A stretch of DNA of 64,000 nt from Rufibacter sp. LB8. Lineage in GTDB: Bacteria > Bacteroidota > Bacteroidia > Cytophagales > Hymenobacteraceae. Both the position numbers and the translations under genes were made by a program. The notes under the pieces are model-generated. The model did not search any database. It was not told the origin of the DNA and worked only from the letters and a program-made list of their open reading frames with translations. Of this stretch, positions 47,910 to 57,009 are shown one piece after another; position 1 is the first letter of the stretch; the number at the start of each line of letters is the position of its first letter. The stretch covers positions 3,577,501-3,641,500 of the forward strand of contig NZ_JADALJ010000001.1 in assembly GCF_014876185.1 (NCBI RefSeq), written 5' to 3'.

Positions 47910-48920
47910 ATGAAGAAGTTAATTGTGTTGGGTTTGGTGGGCATGCTGAGCATCCCAATGGTAGGTACTGCCCAAAAGCGTACCACCAAGAAAGCCACAA
48001 CCACCTCTGCCAAAACGCAGCAGAACGCAGCTGCCAAAGCTGCGCAGGAGAAGGCTGCCCAGGAGGAGTTGGCTCGTCAGCAGGAAGCGCAGAGAATGTC
48101 TGAGCAGGCACAGCAATTAATGACTACTTCTGCTGCCGCTAACCCATCAGCGCGACCTATTCCAGCGTCTGATGTGATGTACAAGAAAACCGTTTGGCGT
48201 GCTATTGACCTGCGCGAAAAACAAAACCGCCCTATGTTTTCCAACGGAAAGCAAATCTCCAAGGTGATTGTAGATGCGGTGAAGCGCGGTGAGTTGCAGG
48301 CTTATAGATCAGATACGCTTAACACCCCTATCACGGTACAGGAGTTCATCACCAACATGAGCCCTTCCAACGCCGTAGGTGGTTTAACCGAAGCTGAGAA
48401 ACAAGCCGGTTTTGATCAGCCTGCTGCTGCAGATGATGGTTGGGGAACGCCTGCTCCTAAAGGAAAAGATGGCAAGCCCGCCCCGGCAGCTGCCCCTATT
48501 TCCAACGAGCTGATGGCCAATGAAATGTACAAGCTGGAGTTGAAAGAAGACGTGGTCTTTGACAAAAAGCGCTCACGCCTGTACCATGACATTCAGGCCC
48601 TGACCTTGATTATGCCGGCCAAATACAACAACCTGGGTTTTGAGAAGCCAATTGCTTCTTTCAAGTTCGCTGATTTGGTAAAAGTATTCAAGGCGCATCC
48701 AGAGGAAGCCATCTGGTTCAACGCCCAGAATGATGCCCAGCACAAAAACCTGGCAGACGCCTTTGATCTTTGGTTGTTCAGCTCTTACATCACCAAGGTG
48801 TCTAACGTGAATGATGCCCGCTTAGACGAGCAGTACGGCGCCGGTAAAAAAGGATTGTTAGCTGCCCAGCAAGCCATGGAAGAACTCATTGAGTTTGAGT
48901 ATAGCCTGTGGAGCTACTAA
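47910..48920 (+). CDS. gldN: GldN, T9SS ring subunit
   Basis: This 336-residue protein has a signal peptide (MKKLIVLGLVGMLSIPMVGT then AQ). An alanine/glutamine-rich linker (about 25-75) is followed by the GldN/PorN domain with YKKTVWRAIDLREKQNRPMF, SKVIVDAVKRGELQAYRSDT, MANEMYKLELKEDVVFDKKR, and AIWFNAQNDAQHKNLADAFD. The linker is longer and lower in complexity than in Flavobacterium GldN as I recall it. It is the last gene of gldKLMN, followed by a clear terminator. Confidence 0.95.
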   Translation: MKKLIVLGLVGMLSIPMVGTAQKRTTKKATTTSAKTQQNAAAKAAQEKAAQEELARQQEAQRMSEQAQQLMTTSAAANPSARPIPASDVMYKKTVWRAIDLREKQNRPMFSNGKQISKVIVDAVKRGELQAYRSDTLNTPITVQEFITNMSPSNAVGGLTEAEKQAGFDQPAAADDGWGTPAPKGKDGKPAPAAAPISNELMANEMYKLELKEDVVFDKKRSRLYHDIQALTLIMPAKYNNLGFEKPIASFKFADLVKVFKAHPEEAIWFNAQNDAQHKNLADAFDLWLFSSYITKVSNVNDARLDEQYGAGKKGLLAAQQAMEELIEFEYSLWSY

Positions 48921-48933
48921 TAATAGAAACCAT

Positions 48934-48967
48934 AAAAAAAGGGAGGCCCAACGGTCTCCCTTTTTTT
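48934..48967 (+). terminator. Rho-independent terminator of gldKLMN
   Basis: A7, GGGAGG stem, CCCAACGG loop, TCTCCC, T7. Bidirectional shape, 13 bp after the gldN stop. Confidence 0.93.
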
Positions 48968-49014
48968 ATGCCCTTTTGGGAACAGGTGGGATGGCTTCTG
49001 ATTTGGGTAGGCTT

Positions 49015-49055
49015 TCCCGTTTCCGGGCTCTGTTTTCCAAATGAGGGCAAAACCG
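49015..49055. repeat. Family R palindrome, copy R23a (degenerate)
   Basis: TCCCGTTTCCGGGCTCTGTT, TTCCAAATG, AGGGCAAAACCG. First of three tandem copies between gldN and uvrC (convergent). Confidence 0.65.
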
Positions 49056-49059
49056 CGCT

Positions 49060-49103
49060 TTCCCATTTACAGGCTCTGTTTTAGAAATAGAGGCAAAAAC
49101 AGA
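49060..49103. repeat. Family R palindrome, copy R23b (degenerate)
   Basis: TTCCCATTTACAGGCTCTGT, TTTAGAAATA, GAGGCAAAAACAG. Second tandem copy; the stem is clearly weakened compared with R23c. Confidence 0.6.
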
Positions 49104-49120
49104 TTGTACAGATTGCCCAA

Positions 49121-49167
49121 TTTCCCGTTTTCGGGCTCATTTTCAGAAATGAGCCCGAAAACGGAAA
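49121..49167. repeat. Family R palindrome, copy R23c (near perfect)
   Basis: TTTCCCGTTTTCGGGCTCATTT, TCAG, AAATGAGCCCGAAAACGGAAA. Ends 8 bp from the uvrC stop codon. The best-conserved copy lies next to the two decayed ones. Confidence 0.93.
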
Positions 49168-49174
49168 ACAACCG

Positions 49175-50977
49175 TTATTTGCTTTGCGCGAAGTAGTTTA
49201 ACAGCAGCTGGGTTTTGCTCTTGCCTACCTCCTGCTCCAATTCCTGCTGAGAGAGTTCGGCAATTTTCTTAACTGATTTGAATTTGCTCAGGAGTTTCTC
49301 AGCGGTAGCGGGCCCCAGGCCTTTAATCTCAGTGAGTTCGGTTTTAAGGGTGCCCGCGTCTCTGAGCGACCGGTGGAAGGTGATGGCGAAACGGTGCGCC
49401 TCATTGCGGAGCCTTTGAATCAGTTTCAGGGATTCTGATTTCTTGTCAATGTAAAGTGGCAGCGTATCACCGGGATAGAAGATTTCCTCCAGGCGTTTGG
49501 CAATACCCACAATGGCCACCTGCCCGTAAATACCCAGGTCTTTGAGCGCCTTCACCGCCATGCCCAATTGTCCTTTTCCGCCGTCTATAATCACCAGTTG
49601 GGGCAAAGACGCGCCTTCGTTCAGCAGCCTTTTATACCGGCGCGTCACCACTTCATACATAGAGGCGAAGTCATCTGGGCCCACCACGGTTTTGATATGG
49701 AAATGCCGGTAATCTTTCTTGGACGGCCGTGCGTTCCGGAAACAAACCATAGACGCCACCGGGTTATCGCCCTGAAAGTTGGAGTTGTCAAAGCATTCAA
49801 TGTGCTTGGGCAGTTCGGTCAAACGCAGGTCTTTCTTCATGGTTTCCATGATGCGGACTTCGCTGCTGTCTTTGGACTTGTCCTGCATGCTTTCCTTCTC
49901 CTTGCGCAGGTACATGGCATTCTTCATGGAAAGGTTCAGCAACTTCCGCTTGTCGCCAATCTGGGGGACGGTGATAGTAATGCCTTCCAAGGGAAGTTCC
50001 AGGCCGTCAATGTTCACCAGAATTTCCTTTGCGGAGCTTTCGTATTCTGCCCTGAGCTGCATGATAATGCTGGCCAGAATCTCCTGGTCGGTTTCCTCCA
50101 GTTTTTTCTGCACCTCCAGTGACTGCGTGGAGATGATGGAGCCGTTCATGACCTTGAGGTAGTTCAGGAAGGCGCATTTTTCATTGGAAGTAATGGTAAA
50201 CACATCAATGTTGGTAAGCGTGTGGCTCACCACGGTAGACTTAGACTGGAAGTCATCCAGCATGTCCAGCTTCAACTTGAACTGATGCGCCAATTCATAC
50301 TGCATCTCCACCGCCGCCGCTGACATCTTCTCTTTGAAATAATTTTTGGCGATGCTCAGGTTCCCGGAAAGGATGCTTCTGATTTGTTGAATGTGGTGAT
50401 TGTATTCAGTTTCATCATACAGATTCTCACAGGGCCCTTTGCAGTTACCTATGTGGAATTCCAGACAGACCTTGAATTTGCCGGCTTCAATGTTGGCAGG
50501 GCTCAGGTTGTAGCTGCAGGTGCGCAACGGGTACAAAGACCTAATCATTTCCAGAATGACGTACATGCTGGTCACGCTGGGGTATGGCCCGAAGTAGCGG
50601 GAGCCGTCATTGATTTTGTTGCGCGTGCTCAGGACCCGTGGGAAGCGCTCATTGGTGATGACCAGGTACGGGTATGACTTGCCGTCTTTGAGCAGGATGT
50701 TGTATTTGGGCTGATGCTGCTTGATGAGGTTGTTCTCCAGCAAAAAAGCATCGGCCTCACTGTCAACAATGGTAAACTCAATGCGCTGAATCTGCGTGAT
50801 GAGCTTTTTGGTCTTCTTATTGTGCTGCGTGGATTTGTTGAAGTAGCTGCTGACCCGTTTTCTGATGTCAATGGCCTTGCCTACATAGATAATGCCTTTG
50901 TCATCATAAAACTTGTAAATGCCCGGCCTGTGCGGCAAATGCCGCAATTGTTCCTTCAAGTGTTCCGCCACCGCCAT
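49175..50977 (-). CDS. uvrC: Excinuclease ABC subunit C
   Basis: This 600-residue nucleotide-excision-repair nuclease makes both incisions around UvrAB-marked lesions. The N-terminal GIY-YIG domain is RPGIYKFYDDKGIIYVGKAI. The CxxxC-type segment KVCLEFHIGNCKGPC lies near residue 168, a UVR-like helix near 205, the C-terminal RNase H-like domain has IECFDNSNFQGDNPVASMVC near 397 and VIIDGGKGQLGMAVKALKDL near 462, and the terminal (HhH)2 reads LTEIKGLGPATAEKLLSKF. Full length. Downstream of the PBP gene by 12 bp, so probably same transcript. Confidence 0.96.
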   Translation of the reverse strand: MAVAEHLKEQLRHLPHRPGIYKFYDDKGIIYVGKAIDIRKRVSSYFNKSTQHNKKTKKLITQIQRIEFTIVDSEADAFLLENNLIKQHQPKYNILLKDGKSYPYLVITNERFPRVLSTRNKINDGSRYFGPYPSVTSMYVILEMIRSLYPLRTCSYNLSPANIEAGKFKVCLEFHIGNCKGPCENLYDETEYNHHIQQIRSILSGNLSIAKNYFKEKMSAAAVEMQYELAHQFKLKLDMLDDFQSKSTVVSHTLTNIDVFTITSNEKCAFLNYLKVMNGSIISTQSLEVQKKLEETDQEILASIIMQLRAEYESSAKEILVNIDGLELPLEGITITVPQIGDKRKLLNLSMKNAMYLRKEKESMQDKSKDSSEVRIMETMKKDLRLTELPKHIECFDNSNFQGDNPVASMVCFRNARPSKKDYRHFHIKTVVGPDDFASMYEVVTRRYKRLLNEGASLPQLVIIDGGKGQLGMAVKALKDLGIYGQVAIVGIAKRLEEIFYPGDTLPLYIDKKSESLKLIQRLRNEAHRFAITFHRSLRDAGTLKTELTEIKGLGPATAEKLLSKFKSVKKIAELSQQELEQEVGKSKTQLLLNYFAQSK

Positions 50978-50989
50978 AGATCAAATTCC

Positions 50990-53281
50990 TTAGAAACCTT
51001 CGCCCACGTTATCTGGCAACGTGAGGGTTTGGTCTTGTTTTACGGAATCTGCCACCGTCGGGGTATTGCTACCGTTACAGTTTAAGTTGACAGACATGGG
51101 CGTGGTGGGCTTGGGAAACGGGGCCTTGGACACATTTAGGGCTTTGTCTGCGTACACTTTCTTCATGAAGATGGCGTAGATAGGCATAGCGAGTTTATTT
51201 CCCTGGCCATATGCGGCGCTCCTAAAGTGAACGCTACGATCTTCGCCGCCCACCCACACACCGGCCGCCAGGTCTGGGGTAATGCCCATGAACCACGCGT
51301 CTGAGTAGTTGGAGGTAGTTCCAGTTTTGGCCCCAATTTCGTTTTTGAGCCCGTATCTGTGACGAAGACCGTAGTAGGCCGTGCCGCCTCTAATATCAGC
51401 AGAGGCCTGCAGCATGTGCACCATGGTATACGCCGTTTCTTCGCTCAACACTTCCACCGTCTTCGGCGCGAAATCCTGTAACACGGTGCCGTTCTTGTCT
51501 TCAATACGCATCAAATATTGCGGCTCCGTCCAGGTGCCTTTGTTTACGAACGTGCCGTACGCGCCCACCATGTCATACAAGGTCACGTCACTGGAACCCA
51601 AAGCCAAGGCCGCGACAGGGTCTAGTTTTGTGGTGATGCCCAATCTTTGTGCCGTCTGTACCACGGCTTCAGGGCCCAGCTTTTTCATCAGGAACGTGGT
51701 GATGGTATTCACCGACAAAGCCAAGGCCTCGCGCAACGTATGTCGGCGGCCTGAATATTTACCGTCGCTGTTTTTGGGCGTGTAGGGAACGCCGTCTGAG
51801 TTAATGATGGTCACGGGCGCGTCCACCACTTCATAGCAAGGCGAATACCCTGCTTCAATGGCAGCCGTGTACACAAACGGTTTAAAGACCGAGCCTGGCT
51901 GACGCGCGCCTTGTTTCACGTGGTCATATTTGAAATACTTGTAATTGGTACCGCCAACCCAAGCCTTTACTTTGCCGGTGAGAGGGTCCATGGCCATAAA
52001 GCCTGCGTGCAGGTAGTGTTTGTAGTATTTCAGGGAATCCAGGGGACTCATCAAGGTATCCCGCTCGCCGCCCCACGAGAAGACCCGCATAGGAATCTTG
52101 GTTTTGAGGTGGTACTGGATGGAGTCTTCATTGCTGCCGTATTGCTCTACCAAACTCTTATAGCGGGCGGTCTGCTTAATTTTGTCTGTGATGAAGTTCT
52201 TCATCTCCCGGCCATCATCATAGGTCCAGGGGTTTCTGCCTTTCCACTGCTTGAAGAATTCCTTCTGCATCACTTTCATGTGCTGCTCCACGGCCTGTTC
52301 GGCGTGTTTCTGCATGCGGGAGTCAATGGTGGTGTAGATTTTCAGGCCATCGGCGTACAGGTCATACCCGTTTTCCTTCGCCCATTTAGAGAGTGACTTT
52401 CCAATTTCGGTTCTGAAATAAGGCGCCAGGCCTTTGTTCTGATTCTCAACGTTGAAATCCAATACGATGGGTTTGGCAGAAGCGGCGGTGTAGGTGGCAT
52501 CATCAATGTACTGGTACTTACGCATCTGGTCCAGCACCGTGTTGCGGCGGTTCATAGAGCGTTCTGGTCTGGTGACCGGGCTGTAGAACGAAGGGCCTTT
52601 TAAAACCCCCACCAGCGTGGCGGCTTCAGGCAGACTTAATTGCTCTGGTTCTTTGTTGAAAAAGGTTTTAGAAGCCACCTTAATCCCGAAGGCATTGCTC
52701 CCGAAGTCCACGGTGTTTAGGTACATTAATAAAATCTCTTTCTTGGTGTAAGAGCGCTCCAGCTTAATGGACATAATCCATTCTTTGGTCTTGATGATAA
52801 GCATGCGCAAACCGGGCACACCGCTCAGCAGGCCATTGTTCAAATCATCACGGGTTCTAAAAAGGTTGCGCGCCAGCTGTTGAGTCAACGTACTGGAACC
52901 CCGGTCCTGCTTGCCGGTCAATTTGTAATACGGAACGGCCAGCGTGCCTTTGAAATCAATGCCGGAGTGGTCCTCAAACCGAATATCCTCGGTGGCTACC
53001 AGCGCGTCTACTAAGTGCTGCGGCAGTTGTTCATAGGTCACGGGGCTGCGGTTCTCCCTGAAATACTTGCCCAGCAGTTGGCCGTCTTCTGAATACACTT
53101 CAGAGGCTAGCTCACTTTTGGGGTTTTCCAGGGTCTTGAGGTCTGGCAAATCGCCGAACAGGTTCAGGAAGTTGATGCTGACCGCAAACACGTACAGCAA
53201 AAAGAACACAAACCCACCGGCAAAAAAGAGCCAAAGCCCCGAGATGATTTTCCGGAACTTAGTTTCAGGTGAAGACGACAT
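50990..53281 (-). CDS. Class A penicillin-binding protein (PBP1A-like)
   Basis: This bifunctional peptidoglycan glycosyltransferase/transpeptidase has about 763 residues from the ATG at 53281 (MSSSPETKFRK). It has an N-terminal membrane helix (GLWLFFAGGFVFFLLYVFAV), a GT51 domain with ALVATEDIRFEDHSGIDFKG and RGSSTLTQQLARNLF, and a transpeptidase domain with SxxK in QPGSVFKPFVYTAAIEAG, SxN in LALSVNTITTFLM and KTG in IGAKTGTTSNYSDAWFMG. An ATG 21 bp further upstream would overlap the SprE-like stop. The SprE-like lipoprotein gene ends one base before, suggesting tight co-expression of a wall synthase with a T9SS component. Confidence 0.94.
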   Translation of the reverse strand: MSSSPETKFRKIISGLWLFFAGGFVFFLLYVFAVSINFLNLFGDLPDLKTLENPKSELASEVYSEDGQLLGKYFRENRSPVTYEQLPQHLVDALVATEDIRFEDHSGIDFKGTLAVPYYKLTGKQDRGSSTLTQQLARNLFRTRDDLNNGLLSGVPGLRMLIIKTKEWIMSIKLERSYTKKEILLMYLNTVDFGSNAFGIKVASKTFFNKEPEQLSLPEAATLVGVLKGPSFYSPVTRPERSMNRRNTVLDQMRKYQYIDDATYTAASAKPIVLDFNVENQNKGLAPYFRTEIGKSLSKWAKENGYDLYADGLKIYTTIDSRMQKHAEQAVEQHMKVMQKEFFKQWKGRNPWTYDDGREMKNFITDKIKQTARYKSLVEQYGSNEDSIQYHLKTKIPMRVFSWGGERDTLMSPLDSLKYYKHYLHAGFMAMDPLTGKVKAWVGGTNYKYFKYDHVKQGARQPGSVFKPFVYTAAIEAGYSPCYEVVDAPVTIINSDGVPYTPKNSDGKYSGRRHTLREALALSVNTITTFLMKKLGPEAVVQTAQRLGITTKLDPVAALALGSSDVTLYDMVGAYGTFVNKGTWTEPQYLMRIEDKNGTVLQDFAPKTVEVLSEETAYTMVHMLQASADIRGGTAYYGLRHRYGLKNEIGAKTGTTSNYSDAWFMGITPDLAAGVWVGGEDRSVHFRSAAYGQGNKLAMPIYAIFMKKVYADKALNVSKAPFPKPTTPMSVNLNCNGSNTPTVADSVKQDQTLTLPDNVGEGF

Positions 53282-53282
53282 G

Positions 53283-55865
53283 TTATTGGTAATTTTTTTC
53301 AAAAAAGGCGATGTACTCCTCCAGGTTCTTCAGTTGCAGCAGCAGCCTCAGGTTAGTGGCAGAGATGACAAAGGTAACAAATTTCGGGCCGTTCCCGGCG
53401 GCCAACGGAGAAGAACGCGCCGTCTGTAATTTAGCGTATTGCTGAGCGCCTTTGTAATCTGGAAACGCCTGCACCACCAGCAGACGGGTGCTGTCGGCCA
53501 ACGGTTGGGTCTCTAAGGTCAGGTTCTTGCGCGGGTGGAACTTGCTGTTGTACTGCGTATATGAATTCAATAATAACCTGGTGGCGGCGGTGTCTGCGGT
53601 CTGCACAATCACAAAAGCATGCGGGGCCGTGAGGTTAGCCTGATAGCTAGGCGCCTCCAGCACCATTTCCTCTGGCCTGAGCGGCGGTTCCTCCACGGCT
53701 TTTTTGGCGAATTCCCCGCTTTCAAACTTCTGGTTCACGGTCAACAGTTCTTTGGCCTTGGGCAGCAGCGGACTTTCTTTGTACGTCTGCATGAACTGTT
53801 CCACAGCGGCTCTGAACGGCGGTCCCGGTTGGGTTCTGCCCACCACCAACACTCTGAGAAAAGCAATCTGGTCCTGGATGTCATTCTGAGGATATTTCTC
53901 AGACAGCGACGTTAGAAAGCCCAAGGCCTGCGGATAGTTCGCTTTTTCATACCGCACATAGGCAGAATCATACAGGGCGTAGGCCGCGGCATTTTCCACG
54001 GAGAAGGTGCGCAGGAAATCTGGGTTCTCAATCAGGCGGCTGTACTTGGAGGTAGGGAAACGCTCTTTCAAAATACGGGCATACGTGGCGGCCTGCTCGT
54101 TCTGCTGCATGGACTGCGCCAAGACAAACAAACTGTAATAAACTTCAGGGGCGTGTTTAGACTGCGGAAAACGCTCCAGTAACTTCAGAAAAGTCTGGGT
54201 GGCCTGCTGTGGTTCACGCAAACGCTGCTGGTAAATGTTGCCCAAGGTAAAGTAGGCTTCCTCCAAACGCTGGTTAGAGGCGGCCAGCTGCTCAGCGTTT
54301 AAGGGGATGGCGGCTAAGTATTGCTGTTGTTTTTGGGCGGCAGCCGCGGCCACGCCTGCGGTATCTGCCCCGGCGCTGGTGGCCGGACCGGCTTGCTGCC
54401 CACCGCCCAAGGCCAAGGCAGCACTGCGGCGCCAGTTGTCTTGCAACGGTCTGTCTCCCCACACGCGCAGGAAGTCATTGCGGGCATTGGCCATGACCAC
54501 GGGGTTGTCAAAGTACCAGGTGCCGGCCGGGCCAGCCACGGGCGGACCAGATGCACCAGCGGCACCGGTAGTGTTTCTGGCGGTTGAGGCAGCTAGCGCA
54601 GCAGCATCGGCGGCTTCTTTCTCTTGCGTAATCTGTTGGGCTACTCTGGCGGCTCGTTCGGTGTCGCTTAAACCGGCCAGGGCCTGGAGGCTGTCTTCGG
54701 TTCTGATAATCTCCAGCTGCTGCACAAAAGCGGTGAGCACGGTTTTGCGGTCTGCTAATTCTTCATAGCCCAGCGTGGTAGGCGGAAGGATTTGCAAGGT
54801 GCTGTCATAATACGCCTGCGAGAGTTTGTACTGCTGCAGGTGGTCATAATGAATCTGCGCCGCCAGTAAATAAGAATAGGCTTTCTGATTGCGGTTGGTG
54901 GTGGAGGCTTTGGTAGATTGGCCCAGATACGTGAGCGACTCCCGGTATTCTTTCTGCCGAAGCTCCAGCTTGGCCAGGTCATAGTAAATCTTGTCCAGGT
55001 ATTCTTTGTTCTTCTCGTCGCTGGCTAAGGCCAGCAGGAATTGCTCCACGCGGGCTCTGTCAGTGACGTCTTTGAGGTTGGTGACCTGGGCCTGGTTTAG
55101 TTTGGTGTAGAAGTCCAGCTCGTAGGGCGGCTTCTTTTTCAAAACCAGCGTGAACTGCTCGTAGGCTTTCTGGTCTTGGTTGGTGGCCATGTAGAGTTGC
55201 CCCAGAATAAACCTAAGTCTGGCTTCCTGGTCTTTTTTATCGGCGTACGCCACGGCCTGCTCCATGTTTTGGATAGTGGTGGGCAGGTCGTTCTGCAGGC
55301 TAGCCAGGTGCGCACGGGTCAACAACAGCTCACGGCCGTTTTCTTCGTTCATGCGCTCTTTTCTGAACAGCTCAGATACTGAGATGGCCGCGTCATAGTC
55401 TTTCTGCCGGATGTACACGCGCATCAACCAGACCAAGGCTTCATGGCGGGCGTGGCGGTCTGGGCTGGTGGTCTGCACAAACCGGAAGGTCTTGATAGCC
55501 TCAGAATCTTCGCCCAGGTAATAGCGGGCCTTGCCCACCACCACGTAGCTATCATCTACCCACCGTGACTTGGGATGCCGCGCAATGGCGAACGAGGCCC
55601 GCTTGATAGCCTCTTCCAGGTCTGGCTTGAGCGTTTTGAGAAAAGTAGTGTCTAAGGGCGGAAGAATGTCCAGCACGCGGTTGTAGTCATTGACCAGGGC
55701 GGCGTCCATCTTGGCTTCAGCCTCGCGCATTTTTTCACGGGCCAGAAAGTAGCCGTTGAACCGGGCGTTCACATTGTGGTAAAACTTGCCGAAGGGCTTG
55801 TCTGGCGCGCAGCCAGCCACCACGGCCAGTAACAGAAAATAGATAAGAAAACGTGCTCGTCTCAA
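53283..55865 (-). CDS. SprE/PorW-like TPR lipoprotein
   Basis: This 860-residue lipoprotein starts MRRARFLIYFLLLAVVAGCA (lipobox cysteine 19), then FGKFYHNVNARFNGYFLARE, a segment typical for the SprE/PorW group, followed by TPR arrays (about 60-400 and 500-770: AIKTFRFVQTTSPDRHARHE, AYFTLGNIYQQRLREPQQAT, YPQALGFLTSLSEKYPQNDI). A low-complexity alanine/glycine/proline stretch (about 425-515) separates them. The C-terminal part (780-860) is a small beta/alpha domain. SprE/PorW is needed for T9SS function and gliding in Flavobacterium and Porphyromonas. Assignment rests on the N-terminal segment, architecture and length. Confidence 0.83.
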   Translation of the reverse strand: MRRARFLIYFLLLAVVAGCAPDKPFGKFYHNVNARFNGYFLAREKMREAEAKMDAALVNDYNRVLDILPPLDTTFLKTLKPDLEEAIKRASFAIARHPKSRWVDDSYVVVGKARYYLGEDSEAIKTFRFVQTTSPDRHARHEALVWLMRVYIRQKDYDAAISVSELFRKERMNEENGRELLLTRAHLASLQNDLPTTIQNMEQAVAYADKKDQEARLRFILGQLYMATNQDQKAYEQFTLVLKKKPPYELDFYTKLNQAQVTNLKDVTDRARVEQFLLALASDEKNKEYLDKIYYDLAKLELRQKEYRESLTYLGQSTKASTTNRNQKAYSYLLAAQIHYDHLQQYKLSQAYYDSTLQILPPTTLGYEELADRKTVLTAFVQQLEIIRTEDSLQALAGLSDTERAARVAQQITQEKEAADAAALAASTARNTTGAAGASGPPVAGPAGTWYFDNPVVMANARNDFLRVWGDRPLQDNWRRSAALALGGGQQAGPATSAGADTAGVAAAAAQKQQQYLAAIPLNAEQLAASNQRLEEAYFTLGNIYQQRLREPQQATQTFLKLLERFPQSKHAPEVYYSLFVLAQSMQQNEQAATYARILKERFPTSKYSRLIENPDFLRTFSVENAAAYALYDSAYVRYEKANYPQALGFLTSLSEKYPQNDIQDQIAFLRVLVVGRTQPGPPFRAAVEQFMQTYKESPLLPKAKELLTVNQKFESGEFAKKAVEEPPLRPEEMVLEAPSYQANLTAPHAFVIVQTADTAATRLLLNSYTQYNSKFHPRKNLTLETQPLADSTRLLVVQAFPDYKGAQQYAKLQTARSSPLAAGNGPKFVTFVISATNLRLLLQLKNLEEYIAFFEKNYQ

Positions 55866-56068
55866 GGCGTATCCAAAAAATAAGGGACCACTACTACAAC
55901 TATAGGGCGCCCATTTTATTTCATTTGCGTGCTTCCATAGGAAAGATTAATATCCTTTGGTAAAAGCGCAGTAAAGCAAATTTACACTTTTTTATGCACC
56001 CGTTCGCTATGCTGGCGCACCGGCTTGTTTCTCCTTAACGCGAAATCCTGATTCAGGTGGCAGAGGAG

Positions 56069-56110
56069 TCCGTTTTTGGGCTCATTTTGGGAAATGAGGC
56101 CGAAAACGGA
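56069..56110. repeat. Family R palindrome, copy R24
   Basis: TCCGTTTTTGGGCTCATTTT, GGGA, AATGAGGCCGAAAACGGA. The loop is changed to TTTTGGGAAA. It lies in the 500-bp divergent gap 55866-56365, where I see no gene. Confidence 0.88.
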
Positions 56111-56263
56111 AAGTCCCAAAATGACATTGGCCAATAGTAAAGGGTACGCATGGCTTTCTGTTAACGGCTCTGCAAACGCATCAGGCTCAAGCTCGTATAG
56201 TAATAATCGGCCTTCATTTCTGCAAGGAATTTTTAAAGTTGAAGCCAGGTGGAAAGATGTATT

Positions 56264-56303
56264 TCCGTTTTCGGGCTCATTTTCAGAAACGAAGCCAAAA
56301 ACG
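56264..56303. repeat. Family R palindrome, copy R25
   Basis: TCCGTTTTCGGGCTCATTT, TCAG, AAACGAAGCCAAAAACGC. Located about 40 bp upstream of the ATP synthase operon promoter, a 5' position. Confidence 0.9.
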
Positions 56304-56340
56304 CACCGCAAACTTTCTGCCGTTCCTGCCGCGGCTTTCG

Positions 56341-56348
56341 TACCTTTG
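56341..56348 (+). promoter_or_regulatory. Promoter (-7 box) of the ATP synthase operon
   Basis: TACCTTTG matches TAnnTTTG exactly, 17 bp before the atpZ-like ATG; the predicted start gives a leader of about 10 bases. The -33 region (TTTCTG near 56314) is weak. Confidence 0.6.
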
Positions 56349-56365
56349 CACCCAGCTTGTACTTT

Positions 56366-56605
56366 ATGAACCAGGAGCCCAACCAAGATAAACCATCTGC
56401 CCCGCAAGAATCTCAGGTGAAGCCGTACCTCAAGTACTCGGGGTTGGCGTTCCAGATGATTGGTATCATGGCGGTGGCGGCGCTGGGCGGGCGCAAACTG
56501 GACGCATACTTTGAGAACGAGATTCCGTGGTGGACCCTGGTCTTGCTGCTGGTGGCCGTGGTGGCGTCTATGTACAAGGTGATTGTCTCTCTGACCAAAA
56601 AATAA
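56366..56605 (+). CDS. AtpZ/AtpI-like ATP synthase accessory protein
   Basis: This 79-residue protein (ATG at 56366, just after the promoter) has a polar N-terminus and two membrane helices (LAFQMIGIMAVAALGGRKLD and IPWWTLVLLLVAVVASMYKV). It fits the AtpZ/AtpI group of small proteins at the head of ATP synthase operons, linked to c-ring assembly or Mg transport. First gene of the operon; the next gene starts 8 bp later. Confidence 0.88.
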   Translation: MNQEPNQDKPSAPQESQVKPYLKYSGLAFQMIGIMAVAALGGRKLDAYFENEIPWWTLVLLLVAVVASMYKVIVSLTKK

Positions 56606-56613
56606 AAAGGAAT

Positions 56614-57009
56614 TTGGGCTTTCTGCGCGGAATGATTTTGCTGACCGGTGGGTTGGTGGTGGTGATCAGTTTATTGGTGGGCTTTACTGGTTATGAACTG
56701 GTGCATACCTATATCTGGTACCTGCTGGGCTTCTTTATTTTCTTGACCGGGTTTGCCCATTATGTGGCCCATCTGGGGTTAAAGCATGATTCTGAGAATT
56801 TGCAGGCCTACTATTTCAGCTCCATGGGGCTGCGCATGGTCTTCTGTATAATAGTAATTTTTGTATATAGGTATTTCCATGAAGAGCACATAGTGCAATT
56901 TGTGTTCAACTTTTTCACGCTTTATTTTATCTACACTGCATTTGAAATCTACGCATTGTTAAGTAACTTGCGCCAAAATTCAAAAAAGCAAATGAGAGGG
57001 GACGAATGA
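56614..57009 (+). CDS. ATP synthase operon membrane protein (subunit I-like)
   Basis: This protein of about 131 residues has four membrane helices (MILLTGGLVVVISLLVGF, YIWYLLGFFIFLTGFAHYVA, MGLRMVFCIIVIFVYRYF, FVFNFFTLYFIYTAFEIYAL). It sits where Bacteroidota encode a second small AtpI-like protein. The start is uncertain: TTG at 56614 has AAAAAGG before it; an in-frame ATG is at 56632. The stop overlaps the atpB start (ATGA). Function is likely assembly of the Fo part, by position only. Confidence 0.8.
   Translation: MGFLRGMILLTGGLVVVISLLVGFTGYELVHTYIWYLLGFFIFLTGFAHYVAHLGLKHDSENLQAYYFSSMGLRMVFCIIVIFVYRYFHEEHIVQFVFNFFTLYFIYTAFEIYALLSNLRQNSKKQMRGDE

Noticed and set aside
56076..56369. Reading frame of 97 residues on the + strand in the SprE-atp gap
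   Set aside because: It begins and ends inside repeats R24 and R25, has no plausible domain, and overlaps the ATP synthase promoter.
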